Source of the DNA: Moorella glycerini
GTDB lineage: Bacteria; Bacillota; DSM-521; Neomoorellales; Neomoorellaceae
Direction: 5' to 3'
DNA length: 64,000 nt
Assembly: GCF_009735625.1 (NCBI RefSeq)
Contig: NZ_CP046244.1
Span: forward strand, 930,001-994,000
The translations under genes and the position numbers were made by a program. The notes beneath the pieces are model-generated. The model was not told where the DNA came from, made no database searches, and saw only the letters and a program-made list of their open reading frames with translations. Positions 17,963 through 27,185 of this stretch are shown in pieces; positions within the stretch are counted from its first letter, which is position 1, and every line of letters starts with the position of its first letter.

Positions 17963-19023
17963 GCTATCTCCTCCTTTTGCTGGGCGGCAATTTTGGTAGC
18001 CGAATATTCCCTCGCTGTTTTTAACATTGCCCTGACATTTGCATCGGGAGTTCCATAATCACACCCGACGGCATCAATGGAAAGCTTGTCATAAGGAGCG
18101 CCAATATCAATGATCCGTTTTACATCTCCGGCAATTTCTTCCGGCGAACAATTTAACATGCGGACAGGGTCGATGCGGGCATTGACAAAAACGTCTGGCA
18201 TGAGTTCCCGCAAACGTTTTAAATCCGTCATGGGACCTACTTCCAGGAAGGAGAGATTGTTAACCTTGGCATAACCCTCCAGCATATGATCGGCCTTGCC
18301 ACAATGATGGATGCCGAAGGGCTGTAAGGTTGCTGAAAGCCTGTTTTCGTAAGGGAGGACAAATTCTTCAAAGGCCTGGCGCGAGATCTGGACTACCGTA
18401 CAATCAGGCAAAACATACATTTCTGGCGGTGCCATGGGCGTAACTGACGAAGCCAGGGTGCCCGTCCGGCTTTTGACATAACGGGCCAGCTGGATAATGG
18501 TTTCCGTACAGATATTAAATAGATGATGCACCAGGTCGGGATTTTCAAAGAAATCGATATAGAGCTGGTCTCCCCGGATCTTTAAACCCAGGTTTAAAAC
18601 CCCGGTGGTATTAATGTTACCGGTGACCCGGCCATATTTTTGTTCCAGGTAATCCATTTGTTTGATAATTTCCGTCATGGGGTAAGCCTGGGTAATATCG
18701 GGTACTTTTAACTGGAAGATCTCTTCTTCTGATAAATTAGCCGGTACCGCCCAGGGAATGGCGTCATCAAAGAATTTAACTTCGCACCCAAAGACCTCCG
18801 GCAAAAGAACCATACCGTAATCAATAAAAGGTTCGGGTTCGGGATCGGGTTTCCCCATACCTACATCGCCAAAACGTTCATACAGGATACGCTGCTGTTT
18901 TTGAAAGGCATCTACCCGGTAGTCAGGATCATAATAGTACTGGCGGTTATAAGAAATACCGTAATTCTTATACCACCAGCTGGGATAAAAGCCCACTTTA
19001 GCGTTAATATATTTGGTGGCCAT
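17959..19023 (-). CDS. UroD-fold methyltransferase (MtaA/MtbA/MtvB-like methyl donor:corrinoid)
   Basis: The ATG at 19023 follows GGGGGTG and gives 354 residues. The uroporphyrinogen-decarboxylase-like barrel of MT1/MT2 methyltransferases is evident. A zinc-type signature His-x-Cys occurs in IHHCGKADH near residue 247, with a later Cys in AVGCDYGTPDANV near 330. As first gene of the operon, directly upstream of a corrinoid protein, it should demethylate the imported substrate. Vanillate-type O-demethylases of acetogens use this three-part plan, but the substrate here could equally be a methylamine, betaine or methyl thioether. Confidence 0.85.
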   Translation of the reverse strand: MATKYINAKVGFYPSWWYKNYGISYNRQYYYDPDYRVDAFQKQQRILYERFGDVGMGKPDPEPEPFIDYGMVLLPEVFGCEVKFFDDAIPWAVPANLSEEEIFQLKVPDITQAYPMTEIIKQMDYLEQKYGRVTGNINTTGVLNLGLKIRGDQLYIDFFENPDLVHHLFNICTETIIQLARYVKSRTGTLASSVTPMAPPEMYVLPDCTVVQISRQAFEEFVLPYENRLSATLQPFGIHHCGKADHMLEGYAKVNNLSFLEVGPMTDLKRLRELMPDVFVNARIDPVRMLNCSPEEIAGDVKRIIDIGAPYDKLSIDAVGCDYGTPDANVRAMLKTAREYSATKIAAQQKEEIA

Positions 19024-19063
19024 TTGGCAAACACCCCCTTCAGTTATCTGGTAATTAAATTTT

Positions 19064-19079
19064 TGCAAGAATCATGCCA
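19064..19079 (-). promoter_or_regulatory. Sigma-54 (-24/-12) promoter of the methyltransferase/CODH-like operon
   Basis: On the minus strand the sequence is TGGCATGATTCTTGCA, matching TGGCAC-N5-TTGCA with the invariant GG and GC correctly spaced. It lies about 40 bp before the first gene and downstream of three activator-type dyads. Confidence 0.88.
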
Positions 19080-19094
19080 GGGATGAAAAATAAA

Positions 19095-19119
19095 AAAATA
19101 CCTGACTTTCTTAGTCAGG
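19095..19119 (-). terminator. Terminator of the first sigma-54 activator gene
   Basis: The 7-bp stem CCTGACT/AGTCAGG (19101-19107 with 19113-19119) has a 5-nt loop and, on the minus strand, is followed by a T-rich run. It separates the activator transcript from the sigma-54 promoter just downstream. Confidence 0.75.
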
Positions 19120-19150
19120 CATAATTTATTTTCAGTATTTTTGACTTAAT

Positions 19151-19246
19151 TGGTGCGCGGATGTACCACTTTTAATATTAAAAACCTAAAAGCACTTTAA
19201 TTTCGCACTGGTACGCTAGGCTACCAAGTGGTGCTCTGCTGTACCA
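19151..19246. promoter_or_regulatory. Three 18-bp dyads, probable enhancer sites for the sigma-54 activator (set 1)
   Basis: Three copies fit the plan TGGTxC-N6-xxACCA: 19151-19168 (TGGTGCGCGGATGTACCA), 19209-19226 (TGGTACGCTAGGCTACCA) and 19229-19246 (TGGTGCTCTGCTGTACCA). They lie about 70-180 bp upstream of the sigma-54 promoter, the usual enhancer distance. The last two overlap the 3' end of the activator gene, so its C-terminal codons are also operator DNA. Confidence 0.7.
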
Positions 19247-21302
19247 GTCCATATTCGCGGGCCTTACGTAAAAGGGTGGAATGGGCTATCCCCAAACTTT
19301 CTCCCGCCCGCCTCAAGCTATGGTGCTCCTGCAGGGCCCGGGAGATAAGCTTTTTTTCTAATATCCGGGTGGCCTCATTAAGGGGAATTAAATCATCTAC
19401 GTAAATTGTTACTCCTCCCTGGCCTCGATCCTTACAGATATAGGCCGGCAGGGATTTACAGGTAATTACCTTTTCTTCCGTAGTTACCACCAGGCGTTCG
19501 ACCAGGTTCTCTAGCTCCCGGACATTTCCTGGCCAGGTATAGCTTATAAAAGCAGCAAAAACATCTTCCCCTAACTGCTTGTTTAAGCCGTAACGCTGGT
19601 TATACTTTTGTAAAAAAGCCCGGGCCAGGGGTAAAATATCCTCCTTGCGTTCACGCAAGGGTGGAATTTCAATGGGCACTACGTTAAGGCGGTAGTAAAG
19701 GTCCTGGCGAAATCTCTTTTCCGCCACCAGCTGGCGTAAATCCTGGTTGGTAGCAGCAATGATCCTTATATTGAGGGCAATCGGCTTACGCCCTCCCACG
19801 CGAAAAAGCTGCTGGTCCTGAAGTATCCGGAGCAATTTAACCTGTAAATTTAAAGGCATTTCCCCAATCTCATCCAGGAGAACTGTGCCCCCGTTAGCAC
19901 ATTCTAATAAACCTATTTTGCCCCCGCGTGTGGCGCCGGTAAAAGCCCCTTCTTCATAGCCAAATAGTTCGGATTCCAACAGATTTTCCGGGATGGCACC
20001 GCAATTAACCTGCACAAAAGGCCCGTTATGCCGGGGACTGGTACGGTGAATTATTTTGGCAATTACCTCTTTCCCTACACCTGATTCTCCTGTTAACAGG
20101 ACGGTGGAATCAACATGAGCCACCCTGATAGCCTGTTCTACAATCCGTTCCATCTGTTTGCTCTTAAATATAATTTTTTCTGTTTCTAATAAACGCGCCC
20201 GCAGTTCATTTAATTCTGTGGTGAGCCGGGCGGTCGCATCACGATTTTGCTCCAGTTCTGCCTGCAGGCGATTGAGCTCGGTCATATCGCGAATGTTGAC
20301 CACAACCCTGGCAATTGTTCCTTCTTCCGTAAATACCGGATTACCGGTAATCAAAACGTCCCGCCCTGCGGCTGTAATTACTTTGACAGTGGCTGGTTTT
20401 TTATGATGGGTTACCTGTTGAAAAATATCGTCAAGATATTTATTTTCCTGAAAGTTACATCCCGCCTCACCCAGGATACGCTCATAACTGGAATTAAAGC
20501 GTAAAACATGTTTATCCCGGCCCAAAACAACAATACCGTCATAAGAAGAAGCAATGATGCTTTCCAGTTCATTATTCAAGGCTTTAACGGCACTTAATTC
20601 ATTATAAGCATTTTCCAGGGCGGAAATATCCTGCAGTACGGCAACTGCTCCGGCCACTTTATTATTAAAATATAAAGGATTTTCGCTTAAAATAATAACA
20701 TTATCATTTAATATTACCCGTCGTCCATTTATCACCTGGTTGGCCTTAATATCTGTAAGCAAATCACCTTCAGGGAAGACATCTTTTATTTTTCGCCCTA
20801 AAATAGCTTTTGCCGGCATGCCAAGTATTTTTTCAGCCGCAGCGTTAAAGTGGATAATCTCTCCTTCTTCATTAACAGCTATAATACCATTCGGTACAGC
20901 TTGCAGGATAACTTCTAACTGATTTTCTGTTTCCTGGAGAGCCTCGTATACCTGGTTAATAAGACTAAGGCGAGTTAAAATTCCTTTCAGCTTCTGGTCA
21001 TTATCTACCACCAGGAGGCGTTCCAGGGGTAAATGAGCAACATCATGAAAGGGTGTATCTTCATGGATACTTACCAGATTACGATCCATTACTTCGACCA
21101 CAGGCGTATCAAAGCTTTTTCCTGCTCGCAAAGCCTTAATCAATTCCCGGATGGTAATTATCCCTACTATTTTGTCGTGTTCGCTTATTATAGGCGCACA
21201 GGTAAAGGGGCCACAGAGATAGATATCGGCTGCCTCGCTCAAGGTGGCATTGGCAGCTAAAGTTTGGGGTGTATGATACATAACTTGTTTAACGCGAAGC
21301 AT
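19221..21302 (-). CDS. Sigma-54-dependent transcriptional activator, CBS-PAS-PAS-AAA-Fis (copy 1)
   Basis: This 693-aa regulator has two CBS motifs (about 1-118), PAS domains at about 125-235 and 245-360, and a short coiled segment. The AAA+ domain (about 385-620) carries Walker A GESGVGKE and the sigma-54 contact loop GAFTGA. A Fis-type helix-turn-helix ends the protein (about 650-690). CBS and PAS domains suggest sensing of a nucleotide, redox state or small aromatic ligand. It lies upstream of the sigma-54 operon on the same strand and is the obvious activator. A -10 TATAAT (21335-21340) and -35 TTGAAT (21358-21363), 17 bp apart, precede it. Confidence 0.92.
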   Translation of the reverse strand: MLRVKQVMYHTPQTLAANATLSEAADIYLCGPFTCAPIISEHDKIVGIITIRELIKALRAGKSFDTPVVEVMDRNLVSIHEDTPFHDVAHLPLERLLVVDNDQKLKGILTRLSLINQVYEALQETENQLEVILQAVPNGIIAVNEEGEIIHFNAAAEKILGMPAKAILGRKIKDVFPEGDLLTDIKANQVINGRRVILNDNVIILSENPLYFNNKVAGAVAVLQDISALENAYNELSAVKALNNELESIIASSYDGIVVLGRDKHVLRFNSSYERILGEAGCNFQENKYLDDIFQQVTHHKKPATVKVITAAGRDVLITGNPVFTEEGTIARVVVNIRDMTELNRLQAELEQNRDATARLTTELNELRARLLETEKIIFKSKQMERIVEQAIRVAHVDSTVLLTGESGVGKEVIAKIIHRTSPRHNGPFVQVNCGAIPENLLESELFGYEEGAFTGATRGGKIGLLECANGGTVLLDEIGEMPLNLQVKLLRILQDQQLFRVGGRKPIALNIRIIAATNQDLRQLVAEKRFRQDLYYRLNVVPIEIPPLRERKEDILPLARAFLQKYNQRYGLNKQLGEDVFAAFISYTWPGNVRELENLVERLVVTTEEKVITCKSLPAYICKDRGQGGVTIYVDDLIPLNEATRILEKKLISRALQEHHSLRRAGESLGIAHSTLLRKAREYGLVQQSTTW

Positions 21303-21433
21303 CCCCTATCCCCCCTTATATTTCGATATAATTTATTATACATTCCCTATATATAAAATTCAATTGAGCTGTATTCCTGCCTTCACTGTTCTGGACCTCT
21401 CCCCAGACAATACCTACACCTGGCCCCCCAGTA
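21303..21433 (-). promoter_or_regulatory. Sigma-A-type promoter of activator 1
   Basis: On the minus strand TTGAAT (21358-21363), a 17-bp spacer and TATAAT (21335-21340) form a good vegetative promoter. Unlike activator 2, no TGGTGC dyad is seen here. Between this and the symporter lies the terminator at 21433-21459. Confidence 0.6.
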
Positions 21434-21459
21434 AAAAGCGGCTCCTGGCAGTCGCTTTT
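21433..21459 (-). terminator. Terminator of the second symporter gene
   Basis: The stem AAAAGCG/CGCTTTT (minus strand; 21434-21440 with 21453-21459) has a 12-nt loop and a T5 tail. It lies about 95 bp past the symporter stop. A larger imperfect inverted repeat (GGGGAAGAT... ATCTTCCCC, about 21478-21531) lies between them. Confidence 0.65.
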
Positions 21460-21553
21460 GCGATTTCCTAAAAGTTTGGGGAAGATCGGCGAGCCCTTGA
21501 AAAACCTTACCGGGCAACCAATCTTCCCCTTTTTACTACTACCTTGCCGGATG

Positions 21554-23200
21554 CTATTTGCCCGCCGGGCCTGCCTGGGGCCTGGCCTCCGCTACAGCTA
21601 AACTCTCTGCCCTTTCTTCTCCGGTAAAGGCAATTACCATGCAGAAGGCAGCAATAAAGATCAGGAAAAGGACCATGCCAAAAACGCCTTTAGCATAAAG
21701 CCAGGTAAACTGGTTAACAGCCAGGATGATTAATGCCAGGCCGGCAACCATGGCCCCGAAACCAACACTCCTGGCTGCTCCTTTCCCGGGTATCGCCCAG
21801 CGATAGCTGCCAGTCCTTTCAATCAAGGTAACCAGGGTTAAAGCCGAGACGTTAAAGATCATACCAATCCACACCGGGTGGATGTTCAGGTAAAACTTCG
21901 CCGGGTGCCAGCCGCCCAGGTGATACCAGGTTATACCAGAAACAAACCCGGCGACCAGGGCGCTTACAGCTGCCTTTCTGGTAGCCAGCGGCCAGAAGAG
22001 CACCCCGATGACGGGAGCAAAAGTGGCCCCATTGCGGGCCGTCCAGGCCAGGACATTCCACCAGGCGGCCTGTTCCGTGCGCAGGAAGCCAAAGATAATC
22101 ATTAAGCCGGTTAAAATTACCAGGGACCATTTGGTGTAGGCAACCATCTGCTTATCGGTAACTTCAGGATTCAGGGACGAAACTACGTCCCGTCCCAGGC
22201 TGGTGGCCCCGGAGAACTGGCAGGGAGCCCCCCACCCCAGAGCGCAGGCCCAGATACCCATGAAGAAGATGCCCACCAAGGGTGCCGGTAAAACCTGGGC
22301 CAGGTATCTGGGTACGGCTACCAGGCCACGGCCGACGCCGGGGGCTACCACCGCCGCTGCCATGCCAAAAAGAACGCCTAGGACGATAAAAACAATGTTA
22401 AATCCTGCTGCCCAGAGGAGACCCTTTTGTCCTTCTTCCGGCGTGCGGCAGGAGAGGGCCATCTGGAAGGCCGCCTGGGCCAGAAAGACGTTGACCAGGA
22501 AGGTGCCGAACCAGGCGAGGATTGTCTGCAGGCCAACGGTAGTCAGGCCGTACATGGCCGGTTTGGTCACCGCCAGCTGGGCCAGGCCGGCGAAGCCGGG
22601 TTTAAGGAAAAAGGCTACCAGACCGATTATAAACATCAAGGTAAAGGCCACGGTATTGGCCGTCTGGGTAAAGACCACCGACCACATGCCGCCAGCCTGC
22701 AGGTAAATTAGCAGGAGCAGGGCGCTGAAGATTACCCAGGTAGATAACGACATCCCTGTAAAGGCGCTCATGGCAGCGGCAAAGGCCAGGGCATTGGCGG
22801 TAGCGTACATGGGAAAGGTAAAGGCCGTGACAGCGCCGGCGATGGCCTTGGCCGTGCGCCCGTAGCGTTCACCGATCAACCCGGATACGGTCACTACCAG
22901 GCGTTTGCGGAAGGGTATAACAAAAAATAAGGCAATAATTATCACATGGATTAATTCAGCCACGCCATACCAGCCGGCAGAGATGCCCGTGGTATAGGCC
23001 AGTTCCAGGATGGCGATATACGAGGAACCGGAAAAAAGCCCGGTTATACAAACAGCCACCATCCAGGGCTTGAACTTACGGCCGCCCACCCAGAAGTCCT
23101 CACCGCGGGCGGCCCGGCTTCTGGCTACGTTGCCGGCAACAATCAGAGCGACTGTGTAAATGACAGCCATAAATAAGATCCAAAAAGCGTAGGTATTCAC
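21554..23200 (-). CDS. Sodium:solute symporter (SSS family), copy 2
   Basis: This 548-aa, 13-span transporter is a close paralogue of the one at 14754-16394, sharing the SGSS(Y/F)IAI and GWGAPCQFSGATSLGRD blocks. The start is GTG with GGGGGG upstream. It follows the OsmC-like gene and probably shares its transcript from the sigma-54 promoter at 24127. Copies 1 and 2 each lie in the control range of one of the two activators, suggesting duplicated uptake circuits for related substrates. Confidence 0.85.
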   Translation of the reverse strand: MNTYAFWILFMAVIYTVALIVAGNVARSRAARGEDFWVGGRKFKPWMVAVCITGLFSGSSYIAILELAYTTGISAGWYGVAELIHVIIIALFFVIPFRKRLVVTVSGLIGERYGRTAKAIAGAVTAFTFPMYATANALAFAAAMSAFTGMSLSTWVIFSALLLLIYLQAGGMWSVVFTQTANTVAFTLMFIIGLVAFFLKPGFAGLAQLAVTKPAMYGLTTVGLQTILAWFGTFLVNVFLAQAAFQMALSCRTPEEGQKGLLWAAGFNIVFIVLGVLFGMAAAVVAPGVGRGLVAVPRYLAQVLPAPLVGIFFMGIWACALGWGAPCQFSGATSLGRDVVSSLNPEVTDKQMVAYTKWSLVILTGLMIIFGFLRTEQAAWWNVLAWTARNGATFAPVIGVLFWPLATRKAAVSALVAGFVSGITWYHLGGWHPAKFYLNIHPVWIGMIFNVSALTLVTLIERTGSYRWAIPGKGAARSVGFGAMVAGLALIILAVNQFTWLYAKGVFGMVLFLIFIAAFCMVIAFTGEERAESLAVAEARPQAGPAGK

Positions 23201-23270
23201 TCACAGTTCCCCCCTGTAGCCTTGTTAAGATTTAATTCTCTCTAGTGAATGCCTTCCCCGATATCCACTT

Positions 23271-23729
23271 TTAATTACCGCTGGCTTCTTTTAAGAAGGG
23301 GTAAGGATACTCCTGGCCGTTAATTTTAAAAGCATACTCGATGGAACCGGCTGTCTTCATCATATTGGCTGCCGAACAGTACACCTCGTCAGCCAGCTTG
23401 ATGGCGTGGGCCACCTTGTCCGGCGGGATATTGGCCCCCTGGAAATGATAAACTACCCGCATATGGGTAAAAATTTTGGGATGGTCGGCAGCCCTTTCGC
23501 CTTCAACCGTAATGGTCAGGTCATCATAACTGACCCGCATTTTTTGCAGGATGTGGGTAACTTCGATACCGGTACAACCGCCCAGGGCCATAAGCATCAG
23601 TTCCATGGGCCGGGCACCCTGGTTCTCGCCACCATAGATGGGGCTGGCGTCCATGGCCACCCGGTGGCCGGCACCGTCATCCCCCACAAACTGCATCTTA
23701 CCTGCCCAGTTGACTGTGACTTTTGCCAT
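23271..23729 (-). CDS. OsmC/Ohr-family protein
   Basis: The ATG at 23729, behind GAGGAGG, gives 152 residues; longer readings run into a non-coding repeat. OsmC features are the N-terminal strand AKVTVNWAGKMQF, the first-Cys motif ALGGCTGIEV near 54 and the second at VYCSAANMMKTAG near 120. The family reduces organic hydroperoxides or binds small thiol-reactive ligands. In the same transcription unit as a symporter it may detoxify or bind the imported compound. That link is inferred. Confidence 0.85.
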   Translation of the reverse strand: MAKVTVNWAGKMQFVGDDGAGHRVAMDASPIYGGENQGARPMELMLMALGGCTGIEVTHILQKMRVSYDDLTITVEGERAADHPKIFTHMRVVYHFQGANIPPDKVAHAIKLADEVYCSAANMMKTAGSIEYAFKINGQEYPYPFLKEASGN

Positions 23730-24126
23730 CGAAATCATCCTCCTCTGGGTTATTCTACCCTGAAAATAACTTCGCTCCAGGCTGGCATTGTTTTTGCTCG
23801 CTCCCTGGTCCTCGCGGATCAGCCTACGGCTCAGCCTTGGGCTCGGGCGCCCAGCACTCACTAAACTCAGGTGCCTCCAAAGGTAGTGCGACTGCATAAA
23901 CCGAAGAACTGGTTACTGTAACTTGGTTACTGTGAGTGCTGGGCGGCCTATTCGGCATCCTTGCCTTTAGAATCCGGCCTTTGGCCTCTCTGTCCTCGGC
24001 CCCGCCCTCGCTCTCGGCACAGCCTGCGGCTGCTTAACCGCTCGGACCAAGTCGCTCGCTCCAAACAAATGCCAGCCGCGTTAGCGGCATAAAAGTCTTG
24101 TTACCGCTATCACTTATTTTGTAGAT
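23730..24126. repeat. Structured non-coding element in the leader between sigma-54 promoter 2 and osmC
   Basis: About 400 bp without a credible gene. It holds a perfect 14-bp inverted repeat (23848-23861 with 23932-23945, CGCCCAGCACTCAC) enclosing 70 bases. The 9-mer GCTCGCTCC is directly repeated at 23796-23804 and 24054-24062, and related AGCC(T)xCGGCT units lie between. It reads like a dispersed genomic repeat inserted in the 5' untranslated leader. A sigma-54-like sequence (TGGCATTGTTTTTGCT, 23783-23798) also faces right on the plus strand. Confidence 0.5.
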
Positions 24127-24142
24127 TGCAAAAATCATGCCA
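24127..24142 (-). promoter_or_regulatory. Sigma-54 (-24/-12) promoter of the osmC-symporter unit
   Basis: The minus strand reads TGGCATGATTTTTGCA, nearly identical to the promoter at 19064. It would give a transcript with a leader of about 400 nt before osmC. Confidence 0.85.
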
Positions 24143-24207
24143 GGGTATATAAATCCCCTTGCACCATCTCCGGCTACAAGGGGATGGGATAAAAAAAGAA
24201 CCTTTTC

Positions 24208-24326
24208 TGGTCTGTTTGCGCACCAGTAATCCCGGTTATTTACTTTGTTCATGTGGTCACATTATAATTTAACCCCGTAAATTAATCCGGTGCAGTTTCA
24301 GACCGCTTCGGTGCAATTTTGCACCA
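24208..24326. promoter_or_regulatory. Three 18-bp dyads, probable enhancer sites (set 2)
   Basis: Copies at 24208-24225 (TGGTCTGTTTGCGCACCA), 24288-24305 (CGGTGCAGTTTCAGACCG) and 24309-24326 (CGGTGCAATTTTGCACCA). As in set 1, one is promoter-proximal and two lie close together across the 3' end of the activator gene. The half-site TGGTGC is shared with set 1. Confidence 0.68.
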
Positions 24327-26403
24327 CAAGCTCGTAGGACTGGGCCTTGCGCAATAAAGTTGAATGGGATACCCCCAGGGCCCGGGCGGCCTGGCGCAGG
24401 CTGCCATACTGTCCCAGGGCCATGGTAATTAATTGCCGTTCCATCTGTTCCCTGGCCTCCCGGAGGGGTAAAAGCTCCCTGAGGACCAGGGTTTTGCCGG
24501 CCTCTTGTCGTTCCCCTTGGAATTCAAGGGGCAGATGTTCCGGCTGGATTAAGTCTCCTTCGCCCATAATGACTACCCGCTCCATGGCATTCTGGAGTTC
24601 CCGGACATTCCCAGGCCAGGAATAAGCCTCCAACACCTTGCAGGCAGCGAAGGACAGGCGTTTAGCCGTACCGTATTTATTATTAAACCCTTCCAGGAAG
24701 TGCCTGGCCAGGGGCAGGATATCTTCCCGCCGCTCCCGCAAAGGCGGAATCCTTATAGGCACTACATTTAAACGGTAATAGAGGTCTTCGCGAAAAGTCT
24801 TTTCCCGGACCATCCGGGCCAGGTCCTTGTTGGTCGCAGCCAGGACGCGGACATTGAGCTTAATGGCATGGCGACCGCCAAGGCGATAAATCTCCTGCTC
24901 CTGGAGAAAACGCAACAACTTGACCTGCAATCCAAGGGGCAGGTCGCCTATTTCATCCAGGAAGAGGGTGCCGTTATCGGCCACCTCCAGGAGACCAATT
25001 TTTCCTTCTTTACTGGCCCCGGTAAAGGCCCCCTTCTCATAACCGAAGAGTTCTGATTCGAGCAGGTTTTCCGGGATGGCACCGCAATTAATTTCCATAA
25101 AGGGACCGTTACAGCGCCTGCTGTGCCGGTGAATCAGCCTGGCGATTACTTCCTTACCGACACCAGATTCCCCGGTAATCAGGACGGTAGAATCGACGGC
25201 CGCCACCCTTAAGGCCTGGTCCACCACCCGTTGCATGGCCGGGCTCTGGCGGATCACCTCGGGAGCCGCCAGGTGCCGGGCCCGCAGGGCCTGGATTTCA
25301 GCTGCCGCTCGCTGGGCCTCTTCTTTGAGATGGCGCAGTTCCGTCATATCGCGGATGCTGATGACCACCTGGGAAACGGTCCCCTCTTCGTTAAGGATGG
25401 GACTACCAGTTAGTATGGCTTCCCGGCCCGCCGGCGTCTGGTACATGACGGTCACCGCCTTGCGGCTGTCCCGGACCAGGCAGCAGAGCTGGTGGAGTTG
25501 ATCTTCTGCCAGGGTGGCATCCGGCTGTAGCTTGTGGCCCACCAGGAGCGGCTTAGCGCCCGGCGCCATAATGCGGCCGTAGGCTTCGTTCACCCCCAGG
25601 ACAACGCCCTGGCTGTCAATAACCACCATGCCGTCGTAGCAGGCCTCAATAACGCTCTTGAGCTGCCGGTTTAAAGACTTGACCACCTGCAGCTCGCTGG
25701 AGATGGCCTCCAGTTCGGAAATATCCTGCAGGACCAGGACAACTCCCTGCTCATGGCCCTCCCTGGTAATGGAACTGCGCCGGATGGCCAGGGTTCTATC
25801 TCCTGCACGCGCCTTATGAAACTGGTCACCGGCTGCTTTGGTAAGAAACTGGCTTAAACCAGACGCCGCCAGGACGGTGGCCGCCGGCTGCTCCAGGGCT
25901 GCTGCCACCGGCAGGTCGAGGAGCCGGGCAGCCGCCGGGTTGATGTGGCATATTTTCCCTTCCCGGTCGACGGCAATGATACCGTTTGGTACCGCCTCCA
26001 GTACTGCCGCTAGCTCGCGTTCCGCCTTTTCAAGGGCCCGGTGCACCTTATTGATCAGGCCAATCCTGGTCAGGACGCCGCTCAAGCGCCGCTCTTTGTT
26101 TAAAACAATGAGGCGATCAATGGGTAAATTGGCCACCTGCTCAAAACCTGTATCCTCATCGATGCAGACCAGTTTCCTATCCATGACCTCTTCAATAGGC
26201 GTAGCCATGGTAGCCCCCTGCTGCAGGGCTTCCAGGAGGCGAAAGACGGTAATAATGCCCACCACTTCGCCGTCGGCGTCCAGGACCGGAGCGCAGTTGA
26301 CCTGCTGCCGCTGGTAGACGGCCACGGCATCGGCCAGGGTCTGCCAGTAGTATAACGTCTCCGGGTTGTTGAGCATTACCTGCTTGACCTGCATGAGATA
26401 CAC
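24298..26403 (-). CDS. Sigma-54-dependent transcriptional activator, CBS-PAS-PAS-AAA-Fis (copy 2)
   Basis: This is a paralogue of the activator at 19221 with the same domain order, up to 701 aa. CBS pair occupies about 1-120 and two PAS domains about 128-360; the AAA+ domain carries GESGVGKE and GAFTGA, and a Fis-type helix-turn-helix ends the protein. The first start is GTG at 26403; the ATG three codons later aligns better with copy 1. Its promoter contains an 18-bp dyad, suggesting autoregulation. The target is probably the sigma-54 promoter at 24127, with cross-talk to 19064 possible because the enhancer motifs are alike. Confidence 0.92.
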   Translation of the reverse strand: MYLMQVKQVMLNNPETLYYWQTLADAVAVYQRQQVNCAPVLDADGEVVGIITVFRLLEALQQGATMATPIEEVMDRKLVCIDEDTGFEQVANLPIDRLIVLNKERRLSGVLTRIGLINKVHRALEKAERELAAVLEAVPNGIIAVDREGKICHINPAAARLLDLPVAAALEQPAATVLAASGLSQFLTKAAGDQFHKARAGDRTLAIRRSSITREGHEQGVVLVLQDISELEAISSELQVVKSLNRQLKSVIEACYDGMVVIDSQGVVLGVNEAYGRIMAPGAKPLLVGHKLQPDATLAEDQLHQLCCLVRDSRKAVTVMYQTPAGREAILTGSPILNEEGTVSQVVISIRDMTELRHLKEEAQRAAAEIQALRARHLAAPEVIRQSPAMQRVVDQALRVAAVDSTVLITGESGVGKEVIARLIHRHSRRCNGPFMEINCGAIPENLLESELFGYEKGAFTGASKEGKIGLLEVADNGTLFLDEIGDLPLGLQVKLLRFLQEQEIYRLGGRHAIKLNVRVLAATNKDLARMVREKTFREDLYYRLNVVPIRIPPLRERREDILPLARHFLEGFNNKYGTAKRLSFAACKVLEAYSWPGNVRELQNAMERVVIMGEGDLIQPEHLPLEFQGERQEAGKTLVLRELLPLREAREQMERQLITMALGQYGSLRQAARALGVSHSTLLRKAQSYELVVQNCTEAV

Positions 26404-26464
26404 CAGCCCTTAAAAATTTAGGGATAGGCCCCGTACTACTTTCTACGTCAAGAGACCAATCCCT

Positions 26465-26493
26465 ATTATAACAGGTGGTGCGCTTTTGCACCA
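26465..26493 (-). promoter_or_regulatory. Promoter of activator 2 with overlapping 18-bp dyad
   Basis: On the minus strand TATAAT (26465-26470) is a perfect -10. The dyad TGGTGCGCTTTTGCACCA (26476-26493) fills the spacer and -35 region. A protein bound here should block RNA polymerase, so autorepression is the natural reading. The rest of 26494-26733 shows only the leader of the HicB gene. Confidence 0.6.
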
Positions 26494-26733
26494 GATACAA
26501 AAACAGCCGGCCTGGTATTGAGCTGGGGCCGGCTATCTGTTGGGCCAACTTTATAAGCAACCAGCCTTGCGAAAGGTGGGAAGGAAAAGTAGATAATTTT
26601 TACCTAGATGGTTACCATGGGATGAGATACTGCTTTTGCTAAAAGCTCGAGAGTGATAAAATATTAAGTAGAAAGTTGCTTTTCGACCCGGAGCTGATTT
26701 AAATTTTGCTTAAATGGGGAGGTATGCATCAAC

Positions 26734-26943
26734 TTGGATCAAGAAATTCTCTTCCTTGTCGAAGAATCTCCTGAAGGCGGTTACGAAGCTCGTGCTCTCG
26801 GTTATTCCATTTTTACAGAGGGTAAATCAGTGGAAGAACTTAAGGATTCTGTTCGCGATGCAGTTCGCTGCCATTTTGAAGAAAAGGATTTACCGCGGGT
26901 GATTCGCCTCCATTTTGTAAAGGATGAAGTAATCGCCGTATGA
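26734..26943 (+). CDS. hicB: HicB-like antitoxin
   Basis: This 69-aa protein has the HicB fold start: FLVEESPEGGYEARALGYSIFTEGKSVEEL, typical of the partial RNase-H-like domain that plugs HicA. It starts with TTG after GGGGAGG. It overlaps the HicA start by 4 bp (ATGA). No C-terminal DNA-binding domain is present, so it belongs to the short HicB class. Confidence 0.82.
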   Translation: MDQEILFLVEESPEGGYEARALGYSIFTEGKSVEELKDSVRDAVRCHFEEKDLPRVIRLHFVKDEVIAV

Positions 26944-27185
26944 AAATCCCGAGGGACATAAGCGGGGAAGAACTGGCCAGGTTACTCGCCAAGTTCGGTT
27001 ATCAGATAACGCGGCAGACTGGTAGCCATCTACGTCTCACCACTATGTTTAACGGTGAACATCATATCACCATTCCCCGCCATAATCCATTAAGAGTAGG
27101 TACTCTTAATGGCATACTAATTGATGTTGGAAAACATCTAAAGATCAGCAAGGAAGCGTTGGTAAAAGACCTTTTTAATAACTAA
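26940..27185 (+). CDS. hicA: HicA-like mRNA interferase toxin
   Basis: This 81-aa protein has the double-stranded-RNA-binding-like HicA fold: GEELARLLAKFGYQITRQ, then the catalytic His in GSHLRL and ITIPRHNPLRVGTLNGIL. Translationally coupled to hicB, it should form a type II toxin-antitoxin module that degrades mRNA when free. The module lies just outside the transposon that starts at 27258. Confidence 0.85.
   Translation: MKIPRDISGEELARLLAKFGYQITRQTGSHLRLTTMFNGEHHITIPRHNPLRVGTLNGILIDVGKHLKISKEALVKDLFNN

Noticed and set aside
23783-23798. Plus-strand sigma-54-like promoter TGGCATTGTTTTTGCT
   Set aside because: Spacing is right but no gene follows on the plus strand and it lies inside a repeat. 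It is mentioned only as a possibility for a small RNA.
23730-23897. Upstream extension of the OsmC gene by 56 codons
   Set aside because: The added residues come from the structured repeat. A good GAGGAGG site precedes the internal ATG at 23729, where OsmC homology begins.
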